In this document: in pieces, positions 10,645 to 23,790 of the stretch
How positions within the stretch are numbered: the first letter of the stretch is position 1
Layout: each line of letters starts with the position of its first letter
DNA from: Anaeramoeba flamelloides
Lineage: Eukaryota; Metamonada; Anaeramoebidae
Assembly: GCA_027625915.1 (NCBI GenBank)
Contig: JANTQA010000045.1
Location: 620,001-684,000, forward strand
DNA length: 64,000 bases
Reading direction: 5' to 3'
Made by a program: the position numbers and the translations under genes
Notes under the pieces: model-generated
Databases searched by the model: none
What the model was told of the DNA's origin: nothing
Seen by the model: only the letters and a program-made list of their open reading frames with translations

Positions 10645-13600
10645 TTAAAGTAATATTGTCATAATACTAATATTATCTGTACTTCCACCTTCTAATGCAG
10701 AATTTAATAATTTTTTTGACATTTCAAGTGGATCATTCATATCTTTGACAAGGTCAACTGCCTTTTGGTCATCTACAACATCCTATTAATTTAAAAAATA
10801 ATAATTTAATATTCAATTTTTTATTGAATTAATTTCGAATATGAATTATGAAATAAATATTGTTTTATTTTAAAGTTTATTCCATTGGTTTATAATTTTT
10901 TTTAATTTTATGAATAAAATGTGACATTGTAATAAAATGATAAACATTTAAAAGAATATTCAAGGTTTTGATTATTATTTAATTTTCATTTTTTCAAATA
11001 TAATGCTTGTAAATTCAAAAACATTTTTTAATCGAACAAAGGTAATTTCAAGAAAACAATAATAGAATCTCAAATTAAAAATAATAATATAGAAAAGATC
11101 GAAGAAAAACAAAATTTGAATTCTTGTGAATGAATTTTAACAGGTATATATTGATAGGCACAACATCTACTTGTTAACACCCTTTTCAGTAAAATTTCAC
11201 CAAATAAAAAGCCAGTTATTCTAATTTCAAAAATTGCGTTTCATTTTTTTTTTTTTAGTTTTTGATTTTATTTTTTTTTTATTTTTTAAACTATTAGACC
11301 TCTATATTTGTTTCTAATAATTTATTAGTGAATTATTAATAATAAAGATTTAATAATGAGTTATTATTGAATACTATAGAATATTTTTGATTTTTTTTTA
11401 ATTTATTATTTCAGGTGGGTCACAATTTTTGAAATATAATTTATTAGACAATTGTTGAAAAAATAATAGATTTATACTCATTGATTATGAAAAATTTTTT
11501 TACCATCATTCGTTTTTTATGTGTCGAAGATAAATGTCAATATAATAGCCAAATTTTAAAAATAAAGATTTCAAATCCCAAGATTTAGGTAGTAAGCGTA
11601 CTAAGAAAAAAAAAATTATTCTTTATTTTAACAAAAAGAAGTCTGTTTAATTTTTGTTAAAAATTGAAAAATTAATGTTTTTTTGAATAGAAAGTAATGG
11701 AATTTTTCAAATAATAAGGATATAAATTCTTGGTTTGGTTTTTGGAATTTTTTTTAAAAAGTTTTTTATAAAGTTGCTCACTTTGTTAAAATAGCTGCTA
11801 CAAAAAAAAAAAAGTATATTTTCAATTCAAAAAACAATTACATTCTGATATGAAACCTTAATTATTAAGATTTTGATATCTTGATTAGTTTTAATTATTT
11901 CAACAATAATTTTTGATTGGAATAAAACTTAATTTATAGTCCAATCTTGGAAAGTTTCGATTTCGAAAAAGTCTTTTAAAGTGTAAAACAAAGCAGAAAT
12001 TAAAGTTTAAATTCCAATTACTAGAATTGGAATTTGAATTTTAATTTTGGAAAAATTTTACCTAGTTTACTTTTTTTTTAAACTAACCAATTATAAAAAA
12101 AATAAATTGAAATTGAGACTTTCCTTTTCTTTGAATAAGTATTTCTTATTAAGAAGTTCAAAAAAATGTAAAAAAAAATTTGGTTTATTTTTCATTTTTT
12201 AAATTTTGTAAACTCAGCTCTAAAACAATTTCTTTTCGAAGAATATTACCAAATCAACTAATTTTACAAAGTTTCAATGTGTTTAAACATTAAAAAATCT
12301 TTATCCATCTTATTTCAAAACTGATTGAACAAATTTAAAAAACAAAAATTGAACTAACTATCAAATCTAAAACACATAAATTTATAAAACCTTAAAATTC
12401 CATTTTTCTGATCAATTTAAAATTTTTGTAAAAATTTCCAAATTATATTCCCTTTTTACAGACAAATGTAATTTTATGGTTTTATAAATTTATGGGTTTT
12501 AGATTTGATAGTTAGTTCAATTTTTGTTTTTTGAATTTTTCAGTATTATTAATACCAACATATTTTGGTTTTAAAATTACAATTCTGAATAAACGGATTC
12601 TTTCGGAATTAAGTAAATAATAACCAGATGAAGGTTTTGTGTTTTAAGATTTAAAATTGCTGTCAAGAAAAAAAAAAAAAAATTAATGATTTTCTTGTAA
12701 ATTATTTTCCAGTCAAAGGTTTCCAGTAGTAATAGTGATGGGTGACATGTATTTAAATATTTAAATCGATTTTGGAAGAAAAAAATTATTTTGGAAATTT
12801 AAAAATTGAAATCACATTTTGTACATTTTACTTTTGTTTTTTTTTTGTTAAGTTTTTTTAATACATTATTGTTTTGCAAATTTTTTTTTTTTATTTCATG
12901 ATTGATAGTCACTTGGTAAAAATGTGTTATTCTACTACTATTGGAACAGTGAAAATGATTGTAGAAAAATAATATTGATTTCTATTGGAAATTTTATTTG
13001 ATCTTCAATCGAAAGAACAAAATGAACATTGCTCGTTTTTTTTTCAAGAGAGATCAGAAGAATTTTAGTTTTTCAATTTTTAAGAAAATATATTGATTGA
13101 TTAGATTTATTTTCAGGCATATGTCAACTATTCTCTGAATAAGTATTATTCCACTTATTTTTTATTTGTTCTTCAAATTTAAATTATAAAAAATAATTGA
13201 TATTTGGAGAAATTTTTTTCCCCTTTTACTGAAACAAATGTTTATTTTGAAGAATATTTTTTTGAATATTTAATAGGATAGGAGTTGAAAATCTGAGTTT
13301 TTTTAAAGAAATTCAAATTCGATTTAACATTTTCTTTATTGTTTTTTAGGACAAACCATCAGTCTGTATTCAATGTTTTTTTTTTCAATTTTTGTTTTTG
13401 TTGATCCAAAAGGCATTAGTCCTGTTGGTAATAATATTGAAAAGTTTGATCTTGTAATCAAAATCGTAATTTAGATTTTTGAAAAGAAAATAACTCAAAA
13501 ATTCAGATCGTGCCTAGTGTCACTCTCTTAAAAAATAATAAAAAAAAAAAAATTAAAAAAGAAAATTGAGAAAGCATACCCAAAGCCCATCACATGCCAA

Positions 13601-14582
13601 AATTAAAAAACTATCACTTTCTTTGAGTTCAATTTTTGAATTATATGGTGTATTAATAATCATTTCTTTCATTGAGTGATCTCCAAAGGAGCGGGTAATT
13701 GCAATCATTCCTAAAATATGAAAAAAAAAAAGTTAATTTGAATTTTAGAATAAACGATGAAGAAGGGAAAAATTTAAGTTTTGAAAAGGCATACCAACAA
13801 CCCTGTTATTAAAAACAAATCCACCTGCTTTTTGAATTCTTTCTTGTTCAGATTTAACTGAGGCTTTGTGGTCTTCAGAAAGTCTTTTTGCAACACCGTC
13901 TCGACTAAGATTTAAAAGGAAATTGTAGTTTCAAAACAAAAAGAAATAAAAAATTTAACAAAAAAACACAAATTAAAATAAAAAAAAAACAAAAAACAAA
14001 CCAAATGACTGCACGTGCGTCCCCGATATTAGAAGTGTAAAGAAATCGTGATTCTTGTTCTTTTCGAATAAAACTCACTACAGCCGTTGATCCAGAGTCT
14101 TTAGGATTTTCTTCTTTCAGCTTGGTGTCGATATTTGAAAAGGTTTGGGAAAAGATTTCAGGTATTGTAGCGGTTTTTTCACTGTTTAAAGGTTGTTTTT
14201 CTTCCAGCAACCTAAGGAATTCATTATGAACTTTTTCTTTACAAAAACTTGAAGCTTTAGTTCCACCATGCCCATCATAAATTGCAAAAAAGCCTTGGTC
14301 TTCTCTTTCTCCAAAATTGTCAACAACAATGTGCTCATCCTTTTGACGAAAATTGATTCGGTTGTTGATTTTTTGGAATTAATTTAACCAAAGAGAAGAT
14401 AGCGAAAATAATTCGAAAAAAAAAAAAAAATAAAATAAAAATTCATAATAGGAATGAGTTTAGATGGGTGCGTTTATAAAAGGCAATTTTTTTTATGAAT
14501 TAGGATTATTATTCTTGGTCTTGAATTTTTGGAAGATCTTGAAAAAAACAAAGAAAATGAAAAAAAATCTTTTGTTTGGAAG

Positions 14583-14615
<33 letters not shown>

Positions 14616-14874
14616 AAAATTTGTCATGATCCATTTTGGTGTAGTCGTCAAAACCAAACACAAGATCAAATTCAAACTCAAAACTAAATTCTTTTTGAAT
14701 TGGAAGGACAAAAAGGCAAAATAAAAAAAAGAAAGAACAAGAGTTGAAAAATAGAAAGTTTTTTACTTCCATAGATCTACGAAATCGTGAATTTTGTGTA
14801 AAAGAAATGCCACACTTTTGAACAGATTTCATATCATCAAAAAATTCGTTCTTTTGTTCCCTTGATGTGCTCAT
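10645..14874 (-). CDS. Protein phosphatase 2C (PPM family), complete, five exons
   Basis: The exons, in coding order, are 14874-14767, 14339-14002, 13904-13795, 13710-13580 and 10782-10645. All junctions are GT-AG and the phases (0, 2, 1, 0) agree, giving 274 residues. The enzyme is a metal-dependent Ser/Thr phosphatase. Visible PP2C motifs in order: RRSMEDEH (metal Asp at 37, Glu/Asp pair split by intron 1), FFAIYDGHGG (Asp58), DSGSTAVV, YTSNIGDARAVICRDG, RLSEDHKAS, ITRSFGD, LACDGLWD (Asp226, Asp230) and STDNISIMTI (Asp265). These cover the usual metal-binding and catalytic set, so it should be active. It is a bare catalytic domain with no targeting extension, membrane helix or regulatory domain. 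The first 36 residues contain the start ATG at 14874. The last intron (10783-13579) is 2.8 kb; the others are 84-427 bases. It is convergent with the TMEM214-like gene and divergent from RPL17. Confidence 0.93.
10783..13579 (-). other. 2.8 kb last intron of the PP2C gene
   Basis: It separates ...ACDGLW from DVVDDQ... in the phosphatase and is much longer than the other introns of the gene. It holds a foldback element (12333-12540) and a weaker hairpin at about 12719-12955 (TTTCCAGTAGTAATAGTGATG paired with a sequence near ATTCTACTACTATTGGAA). The rest is AT-rich with no coding signal. The block CAGGTGGGTCACAATTTTTG at 11413 recurs at about 31140 and 62880. Confidence 0.6.
12333..12540. mobile_element. 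Foldback element in the PP2C intron
   Basis: Arms of about 65 bases are nearly perfect inverted copies: ...AAAAACAAAAATTGAACTAA... on the left and ...TTAGTTCAATTTTTGTTTTTTG on the right, around a loop of about 75 bases. No ORF is present. It looks like a non-autonomous MITE of unknown family. Confidence 0.6.
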
Positions 14875-16055
14875 ATTTTGTTTTATTGTATTGAGATTGT
14901 AAAAAAATGATTATTTCTTTTCAATTTAAGGTAGAATCCTCTACAAGTGAGAAGTCTGAAATGAAAATTTCTAGTTCTTGAATAGAAATATATCAAGTGA
15001 GTAATATTGAAATGTCTCTAAAAATATATATATGTGTAAAATAGTAGATTTAATCAATTAAAACTGATCCTTTTTAAAGTAAAAAATTCTGACAATTTCA
15101 GAAAAGAAACTGCCTTTCAAACAAATTTCAAGGTTCAATTATCAATATTCAGACTCTAAAGTGGCAAAATATATTTCTTAAATTTATGCTGAAATGTAGA
15201 TTAGTAGCTAAAAAATTCCATTTTTGAAGGAATTAAATAATTAACCTACAGAACCTATTGAAGATAAATTATTTTAGAAATATTGGAAATATATTGATGT
15301 TACAATTAGCTATATAAACAGGTGACAAAACTAATCGATGTAGGAGGTTTCTTAAGTTGATGATTATTGATTAAATCTTTGAAATAAAAATTTGTTCACT
15401 TTTGAATCTTTTAAATATGAATTATTAAATAGCATTACAATATTATTTGGGTTTATATTTTTAGATATGGAAGAGGAATTAAAAAAAAATATCAAAAATG
15501 AAAATTTTTAATTGTGATCATAATTAGTAAAAAATCCAATAAATTTCTTGGCAAATAAAATTTTTGAAAAGATTTTTTTGATTACATTGAACACATTTTA
15601 CGTGTTTGGGAGACACCTAAAATTTGTTTTTCTAATATATAAGTGTATTCAAAAATCAAAAACATATGTGAATTGATCTAATTTGGAATTATTAAAAAAG
15701 TAAAAATTTGACTTACTTTTCTTTCCCAACTAGCAATTTTTTAAAAAAAAAAATATTCTTTTTCTCCCTTTTCAAAGAGTTCACAATTTACAAGAGTTTT
15801 AAATAGAAAAATCACATTTTATTGCTCCTTTGTTTTAAAAAGAGAAAATCAAACTATTTTCACAGTTTTAAAGTAAAAATTCCGACTTGTATGGAAAATC
15901 ATGAATTACAATTGTTATCGACAAAATTTTATAAAATTATAACCTACCTGGGTTAAATTGTTTTTTTCCTTGTTTTAAAGTTTTTTTTTTGGGTTTTTTT
16001 CACATCCTGGTAACGAAAATTACGATTTAAAATGAATTTATGGACTTTTTCAATA

Positions 16056-16252
16056 CATTCAATTTCACTTTTAAGGCACAAACTTTCAACGAAATTTAAG
16101 GCAAAATTAAAATCTCAAATTAAGGTACAAAATTCAGATTCTAGTAAAATAAATTGTAAAAAAAGATAAATACAAATTTTGTGCCTTAATTTGATATTTT
16201 TTTGTGCCTTAAATTTCGTTGAAAGTTTGTGCCTTAAAAGTGGAACTGACTG
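16056..16252. mobile_element. Tc1/mariner-type MITE, family A
   Basis: 197 bases with long inverted ends (CATTCAATTTCACTTTTAAG... / ...CTTAAAAGTGGAACTGACTG) flanked by TA on both sides (16054-16055, 16253-16254). The arms continue inward through GGCACAAACTTTCAACGAAA. A TA target duplication and CAGT-type ends are typical of Tc1/mariner elements. It has no ORF. Confidence 0.72.
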
Positions 16253-16369
16253 TAAATAAAATAAATAAAACAATGAACGAAAAGAAAAAAATATACAAAA
16301 AATTAGGAAAAACATGATTTTATAATTCTTTTGTTGTTTAAAAACGAAAAATTGTGCTATCTATGATAT

Positions 16370-16385
16370 ATACATATACATACAT

Positions 16386-16446
<61 letters not shown>
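16370..16446. repeat. Compound microsatellite (TACA)n-(CA)n-(TA)n
   Basis: Consecutive runs of TACA, then CA, then TA units. This is a length-variable simple repeat with no coding content. Confidence 0.9.
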
Positions 16447-18199
16447 ATTTAATATTTTTAACCGAGTCAAGATTTTTTAAATATGGGTCAGTAATACATT
16501 TTTAACTTGATTTATCACTTTTAAGATGTAGAAATAATTTCAGATTGTTTTTTTTTCCTGTCAGGATGACATTTATGATTAAAAAATGATTTTATCCATT
16601 CAAGACAATTATCTAGTAGAATAGTAGGTTAAAGAAATAACTTAATTTCTTTTACAGATTTTCAATTATTATCGCTAGTCAATTTTACAATTAAAATCAA
16701 AGTTTTATTGTTCTTTTATCCAGTAAAAATTCCAAAATGTTGATATTTGAGTATATGTAAATACTTTTGTTTTTCTAATTGTAGTGAGTAAATAGAGTTT
16801 TCTTAATTTTTTTACTTTTTAAATTACAATAGGATTGATCCACTTATGGAAAAAATCAAAAAATCTAAATTTCTGAATCAAAAAAAATAAAAAATCTTTT
16901 AGTTTAAAATTATTATTATTATTATGATATTATAAAAAGTTAGGTTCCAAGATATTTATGTAACAGGTATATATTCAAGAGATATTTGAAAATTTTAATA
17001 AAATTTCAAAAGGAAAATTTATGAATTTGGATAAATAAGAAGAATTAAAAGCATCTCACTTAAATTACAAAAAAAAAAAATAATAATAGATAAAATGAAA
17101 TAAATGGCAATCTAGATAATAAACTCCTATTAATCATTTTCCTAATTTAAATAAAAAAAAAAAAAAAAAAATCCAAGTTATTGTGTCCCAATTTTAATTA
17201 CTTGCCCAATTTTATTCCATATATATCATTTAAAACAATTGAGGGTATCAATGATAATTGTAAATATTCAGAAAAATTACAATCAAATCCTTTTGCATCT
17301 ATAATTCTTTTTATGAAATCATTAATAAACCTACCTAAAGTTCATTAAAGTGGATCCTTCTAGAATATTTTTTTAAATGTTTTATAAATAAAGTATGTTA
17401 CCTTTTTTTTTAAAAAAACAAAATGAAGTAATATAGAGGATTAGTTATGAATTTCGGAAAATGATAATTTTTTTTCTTGTTTTTCGTTTGATTTAATATT
17501 ATTTTGAACAAGTGTCATTTAATTAATCACCATTCAAATAAAGTTATTATTTATAATTTTAAAAGTTTGATTCTTTAATAAAAGAAATTCTTAATAGAGC
17601 CAAAACAATTTTTATTAATCGAGCAATTCCAACCCTATGAAAGAATTTTATAAAAAATAGACATTTATTTTCTATTTTAAAATTTTAATATATATGTCAA
17701 ATCCTAAAATGAATATTAAAGTTTATCATACACTGTAAAATTGATAATCAAAGAAAAAAAAATTATATATCCTTTTTTTGGTTCCTTTTTTTTGATATTG
17801 ATAAATAAATACCTAAAAACAGTTTCATTTATGTGGATCTTAAATTTACCTAAATTTGAAAAATTTCAGGATTATTCAATTTAAAAACAATGATTGAAAA
17901 ATACTTTTAAGTTTCTATGATTTCTTTTCTTTTGAAATTTAATTTTTATCTTTGTTTAGTACAAAAAAAGAATTTGTCTAAATAACTATGAGAAATTGTA
18001 TTTTTTTATTTTGTGATATGTTATGCATTGACTTTTCTATTTTATAAAAGACAATTTTGGAGAGAGTTAACCAATTTATATCCTATAAACTGTAACTTTT
18101 ATTGTCGGAACAGTTGTTTTAACATTTAATAATGATTTTTCAACTTTTTTTCAAATTTTCATTTTTTTTTTACTTGTTTTATCTTTTTTCAATCGTTCA

Positions 18200-18903
18200 A
18201 TGAAATATTCAAAAAAGCTTCCAAAAAGGTAAATTGTACTCCATTGAAATGCTTGTGTCTACTTTTTTCTTGTCAACTCTGAAATTTTGCTCACCTTTTG
18301 AAAACAAAACAAATTCCGAATAAAAACAATCCTTCTAATTCTGCCAAAAAAAAAACCCTAAAAAAACAAAAAAAAACAAAAATTAAAAGATCTGTAAGAT
18401 CAAAAGGAACCAATTTAAAGGTCCATTTCAAAAACACATGTGAAACCGGAAGAGCAATCAAAGGAAGGGGGCTTCGTAATGCACAAAGATATCTCCAAGA
18501 TGTCATTGAAAAAAGGCAATGTGTACCATTTAGAAAATTCAATCAAGGAACTGGAAGACACGGCGCAGCCAAAAACTTTAAGGCAATCTTTGCCAGATGG
18601 CCAGAAAAGTCTGCAAGATTCTTATTAGACATGCTAAAAAATGCAGAGTCAAACGCCAAAGAACAAGAATTGGATCTTGACAAAATGGTCATTACCCACG
18701 TCCAAGTCAACCAGGCACCAAAGGGAAGAAGAAGAACTTTCAAAGCACATGGTAGAATCACCAGATATTGTTCAAGACCTTGCCATGTCCAATTATTTGT
18801 TTCCGAACAGAAATGGTACAACCCTAAAAAAAAGGATCGACTCAAACCTTTGTCACAAAAGAAACATCAAAAAAAGGTTAATAGAGAAAAGATTAAAAAC
18901 TAA
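18200..18903 (+). CDS. RPL17: 60S ribosomal protein L17 (uL22)
   Basis: Two exons, 18200-18228 and 18390-18903, encode 180 residues. The start ATG is in a 29-base first exon (MKYSKKLPK...). The GTAAAT donor and ...TTAAAAG acceptor leave a phase 2 split Arg codon, and the 161-base intron is typical of ribosomal protein genes. The joined N-terminus MKYSKKLPKRSVRSKGTNLK aligns with the eukaryotic start of uL22 (MVRYS...KSRGSNLRVHFKNT). Characteristic stretches follow: LKVHFKNTCETGRAIKG, RQCVPFRKFN, FLLDMLKNAESNA, VNQAPKGRRRTFKAHGRI. The last of these is the C-terminal beta-hairpin that lines the exit tunnel. uL22 binds 23S-like rRNA in the large subunit. The tail is lysine-rich like other eukaryotic versions. 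The open frame also runs upstream of the acceptor (from 18298), but that part is poly-Lys intron translation. Confidence 0.95.
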
Positions 18904-19331
18904 TTTCCTTCTTTTGATTTTTGTTTTTTTATTTTTGTTTTTTTTTGATGAACAAAAAGAAAGAGAAAACAATTTTTAGAAAAGAAAAAGAAAGAGTAGA
19001 TCAAAATATAAAAAAATAACCATACAAACACAAAAAAATTACACAAATTTTTTCTTTTTTATTTTCTTTTGCTTTTTGTTTTGCCAATTTACTTTTTTCA
19101 AATTCTAGTACAATATAAGTTTTTTTGAAATGAACAAAAATAGGATCTTATACACCCACACATCGCGAAAATCGCACACTTATTTCTTATATTTCAAAAT
19201 ATTTCAGAATCATAGTTTTAATAATATTTCGTTGTTTATTTTATCTTCCAAGGTATTAAATTGATTGAAATAAAGCTATTTAAAACTTTTATACTCAAAA
19301 GAAGTCAATTTAAATCCGAGAAACAAATAGT

Positions 19332-19487
19332 ATGATTGTGCAATACAAAAATACAGTGAACAAAATATTCGTTTCCAGAGCACAAATCCTCGGTCTCAAA
19401 ATAAAACCTTTGCTTTTATTTCTTCGTGTTCCAATAAGACATCCAATTCAGTACCGAATAGTATACCTAAGTTCAAATCCATTTTAA
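19332..19487 (+). CDS. Candidate small ORF, 51 residues
   Basis: ATG to TAA, MIVQYKNTVNKIFVSRAQIL... ending YLSSNPF. The segment is less AT-rich than its surroundings and codon use is mixed rather than poly-A driven, which is why I list it. A second frame is also open across much of the same stretch, which lowers the weight. I recognise no family. It starts 430 bases after the RPL17 stop. Confidence 0.2.
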   Translation: MIVQYKNTVNKIFVSRAQILGLKIKPLLLFLRVPIRHPIQYRIVYLSSNPF

Positions 19488-21099
19488 AGGTTAAATCCTT
19501 GATAATTTGAGTAAATTTTCAATTCGGATTTGAATTAGTTTAAAATTTTTTGCTAATTTTCAATTTTTGTGATATTTTTTTATGTTTTTTGTTCAGATAG
19601 AAATTTTCTCAATAAATTAACTTTATTTTTTGTAATAAATTGTCGATTTTATCTTTCATTTTTTAGAATTTCTTTTTATTAATCATGGAAATTTAAGAAA
19701 AGAACTTCACATTTACTTATTGTTAATTGTTGGTTTTGTTGAACTTTTAATTTACATAAACTTTCTAAAATATTGAAGAACATTTTTTATTTATAAAAAC
19801 AAGTTTTACAAAGTTAGTAAGGATTATATTAGTAACAATAAATTAAAAGATATCAAAAGAAAAATTCTAAATTTCTAGTTAAGAATTCAATAAGATTTTC
19901 AAGCTTTATTTTGTTTGAATTTGTATTCATCAAAATGAAATATATTTTTAAATATGCGGTTTTTGATATGTTTCATTAGAATTTTCATTAAATTTCTGAA
20001 AATTGTCAATTTTTTCCTGCTACTATACTCGAAATTTATTTATTAAGATACATATGATTGCAATAAAAAAATATGAAATCTTATAAAGATCCTTAAAAAA
20101 AATATTTTTTTATAATTTGTATTTTGGTTTATGAAATCGATTAATTAGCTTCATCTAAATAATTTATATATATGTAAAAATTTTTTAAAATCCAAATTTT
20201 ACCTATTTTTAATATTTAGAAAGAAAAGTAACTTATTTTTGTATTCAGCATATATTCAGTTCTTGAAAATCGTTTACAATAGTTTTTTTTATCAGTTGGA
20301 AATTATTGATTTAGAAAGAAAATTTTATTTTTTTTTATTTATTGTGAGAAAGGAGTAATCAAAGAAAATTTACTAAAAAAAAAAAAAAAGAGAAGAAAAA
20401 AACATAATTAAAATATTAAAGTAAAAAAAATATTACTATCATTTACATGAACAAATTAAAAATGAAATTTTTATTTTTTTAGTATTTTTAATTATTAATA
20501 TTTCATCTCTGATCCTATCAAATGAAATCAATTGAGGTAGAGATGATCAAAGAAATCTAAATTTGAAATAAATTTTAGATATTTTAAAAAGGGTAATTTG
20601 GTAATTCGGATCTATTAAGTAATTTTTAATTTATTCTTTAAGGTTTTTATTATGTTTTTTTATTATGTTTTAAACACAAAAAAAAAAAATTTTCAAAAAA
20701 ATTAAAATGTGAAAAGTAATTATTTTCAAATAATTTCGTCGTATTCACATTAATAATTAAAACAATCCAAATCATTTTTATATGAAAATAAAAAAAAAAT
20801 TGAATATTTTGAGTAAATTTATTTTACTTAAAAATATTTCAAGAAAATTTTCTTTGAAAAAATTAAATTTCAAAACAAAATAACAAGAAATTTTTTTAGT
20901 CAGAGAATATAAATTTTGAATTTTTTATTTTTTGAGAAGTATATTTATTTTAAAAATAATAAAACTATTTTTCAATCAATTGAATATTTCAATTTTTTTA
21001 TTTAATGACAAGAATTAAATTCAAAAAGAAAATACAAACCTTAAATAAACATCTCGATTAAAAAAACCTATTATTCATGAATAAATAGTGTAAGGGGGG

Positions 21100-21334
21100 A
21101 GTTTTTTTGAACTTACTGTAAAGCTGTTATTTTTGTTGGTGTGGTTGGTATTGATGTTATTTTTCATGATGTTTTCGGATTATTTGAAACGATTTATTAC
21201 TATTTTTCATACAGTTGTTGGTATTTTTTTTATTGAGAACAGCTTTGATAAATTTGGTTTTATGTGTTCTACTAACACTGTTACTGTACGTTGTTGGTTT
21301 TGTTACTGTTATTAGTCTTGTTGTCATTTTAAAA
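21100..21334 (-). pseudogene. Possible remnant of an Asn/Thr-rich coding region
   Basis: On the minus strand an ATG at 21334 opens a 56-codon frame (MTTRLITVTKPTTYSNSVSR...) rich in Thr, Asn and Lys. Overlapping frames are Asn-rich and run to a GTAAGT donor-like site near 21115. The strand is strongly biased (C and A on this strand against T and G), as in the Asn-rich inserts of the real genes here. No domain is visible. It may be a decayed exon or chance low-complexity sequence. Confidence 0.22.
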
Positions 21335-23480
21335 TTTTGGAACTTTTTTGTATATATAATAAGTTTTTTTTGGCAACGTAGTCATTTTTTATTTTTGATT
21401 TTATTGGTTTTTAAGTATTTTTTCTTTTCGTTACTAAAATTTCTGTTAATAATACTGTTTTTGAAAAAAAATTAGGAAGAAAAGATTGATTTTGAAGCAT
21501 TTCTTTCCTTAAAAAAATTTATAAACATTTTTTTTTTTTAATTAAAAAAGTAATAATTAGTTAATTAAATTGCCATTTTGATTTTTGGGCTCAAAGGTAT
21601 TTTCATTATAAAATGACTTGGTGAATACCAATACTTTTGTTTAAAAAATGATTTATTTTAACAAAGAAAGTATTGATATTTACCAAATTATTTTTTGATC
21701 AAAATTATTATTATTTTAATAAGATAATCAGATATTAAATTTACTATTTCCAAAATTTGGATAAATGCATGGAACTATTTATTTATCTCTAAAATTGTAA
21801 AACTTATATATATTTCAATATTCATTTTTACATTAGAACAAAGATTGAAAAACAGTACTTTAACCAATAAAAAAAAAATTAAAGGAATGATGAATTAAAG
21901 GGAAATTAAATTATTAAAATTTTTGGAATTATTGGATCTCAAAAAATATGGGGTATGGAAATAATCTCTTCACGGGATTTTAAATTACTAATTTTTAGGG
22001 GAATTATTCTGTAATTGCTGAATAATTTTTTTGTTTTTAAGAATCAAACTTTTTTAAAATTATAAGTCATCACTTATTAGAATGATGATTAATAAAATTC
22101 CAATTGTTCAAAGCATTGCTATTTGTTACAAAATAATTGGAACAAAATTTTCATTCAACTTTCCAAAAAAAAGATTTAATAAAAATCATGTAAAATTTCA
22201 AAATTTTAATTCTTAAAATCGTTTTAAATTATTAACTCCCCTTTTAGAATTAGTTACTTTGATGATTTATTTTAATTCTAGGGTGTTTTTTTTGTAAAAT
22301 TGAATGAAAATTTTGATTTTTTTATTTTACAGTTAACAATTTCAATCAATCAAAAAACCAAGAATAAAAATTATCATTTTCCAAATTCATGGATAATCTC
22401 TATAATACTCTTTATTGTTTTTCAAAATAGGTAGATCTACTTAGGGTTAACAAACAAATAAATAAGTATTCTATAGAAACCATATTTTAATGAACTTTAA
22501 TTAGGTTTATTAAAAATGTTCAGAAAATAATTTTGTTATTTATCAATAATTTGATTTTAAAAATATTTACAATTACACAACAATTTCCCTAATATTTACA
22601 ATTAAAAAATCTTGCCAGTTATTGTTTTAATGTTCCACATATTTTTTTTTATATACAATATAATAAAAAAAATACGGATATCATTTTTGGATCATAAAAC
22701 CTTTTCGAATTTTGGAACAAAGCAAGCTTCATCTAAAATAATTTTTTATTTGATATCGTTGCAAGTTCTTATAAAATTGTACCCAAGTATCTTGGTATGT
22801 GTGAAGTAAATGATATAGTTATTCATTTTAATTTCAGAAACAGCATTATTAGTGGAATTTTGATTTTAGAACCTTTTCAAAGTAAATTTCAAATTATGTT
22901 TTGTGAAAAAAGTTATCTCCAAAATTATAAATTTTTGTTATATAAAAAAAATGAATTATAAAATTTAGCGAGATCAATTAACTTAGCCATCTTTAAAGTC
23001 AATAAATATCTTTATACCTAGAAAGGTTGTATATTTTGTAATTTTAATGTGTATAATCTTCACTTCTTTAAAATTTTTTTTTTTCTTCCTTTAAAAAAAT
23101 TTAAAAAATGATCTCTTTTTTTAATTCATGAAAAATGAACACAATAAAAGCCTTTAAAAGTCCTAAATGAAAAAAAAAAAAAAAAAAGTTCTCTAAAACC
23201 ACCCGATTCAATAATTTGATTACAATTTCTACACACTTTAGAATTTGGTGCTTCATAATATATTGAAAATTACTTTTAATAAATACCCGTCTCGAAATAT
23301 AAAGTAAACTATTTTTTTAAAATATAAAACTTTAAAGAAGATAAGTTAATTACAAGACCCTTTGATATTGTTATATTGGGAAGAAGAAGGAAGAAGTCCG
23401 ATTGGAAATAGTTATTATATTATTTATCCTCTAGGCCTTGGCCTCTTGATAGTTTTATGTTAATCAGAAAGAAACAAAAG

Positions 23481-23790
23481 ATTTTTTAGTTTGAACTGAA
23501 TAAAAAAGGCCTTTTAAGGACTATTCAAATTTTATGCTCTGTGGGGGGTTGGAATACCATACAATAAATGTAAAAACTGGTTAAAAAGTTATAGGTTTTG
23601 CTGAAAGTCAAAATATTTTTTTAATTTTCAAATCGTTAATAATTCCAAAAATTTCAATATTTTGACTTTTCGAAAAATGTATAACTTTTTAACCATTTTT
23701 ACCATTTACTAATTGTATTTCAACCCTCACACAGGATAAAATTCAAATAGTCCTTAAAAGGCTTTTTTTATTCATTTCAAACCAAAAAAT
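23481..23790. mobile_element. 310-base near-perfect hairpin element
   Basis: Arms of about 140 bases (ATTTTTTAGTTTGAACTGAA... and its inverse ending ...CAAACCAAAAAAT) surround a loop of about 25 bases. Both arms carry AAGGCCTTTTAAGGACTATT-like sequence and AAAAAGTTATA. Arm identity is high. No ORF. It lies upstream of the bZIP gene. Confidence 0.65.

Larger units (their letters stand above)
14875..18199. other. Intergenic region between divergent PP2C and RPL17 genes
   Basis: It is 3.3 kb that must contain both 5' flanks. It holds the family A MITE at 16056-16252 and the compound microsatellite at 16370-16446. I see no convincing promoter motif or further gene. Confidence 0.5.

Noticed and set aside
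14464-14874. Poly-Lys ORF on plus and poly-Phe ORFs on minus
   Set aside because: They read through intron 1 of the PP2C gene; only 14767-14874 is coding, as shown by the RRSMED motif across the splice.
18298-18389. N-terminal Lys-rich extension of the RPL17 frame
   Set aside because: No ATG, poly-Lys content, and a proper first exon at 18200-18228 joins in phase to give the family N-terminus.
18291-18845. Minus-strand ORFs across RPL17
   Set aside because: Antisense shadows of a clear ribosomal protein.
21133-21475. Plus-strand hydrophobic ORFs of Val, Leu and Phe
   Set aside because: The strand is T- and G-rich low-complexity DNA; the minus strand looks more like former coding sequence.
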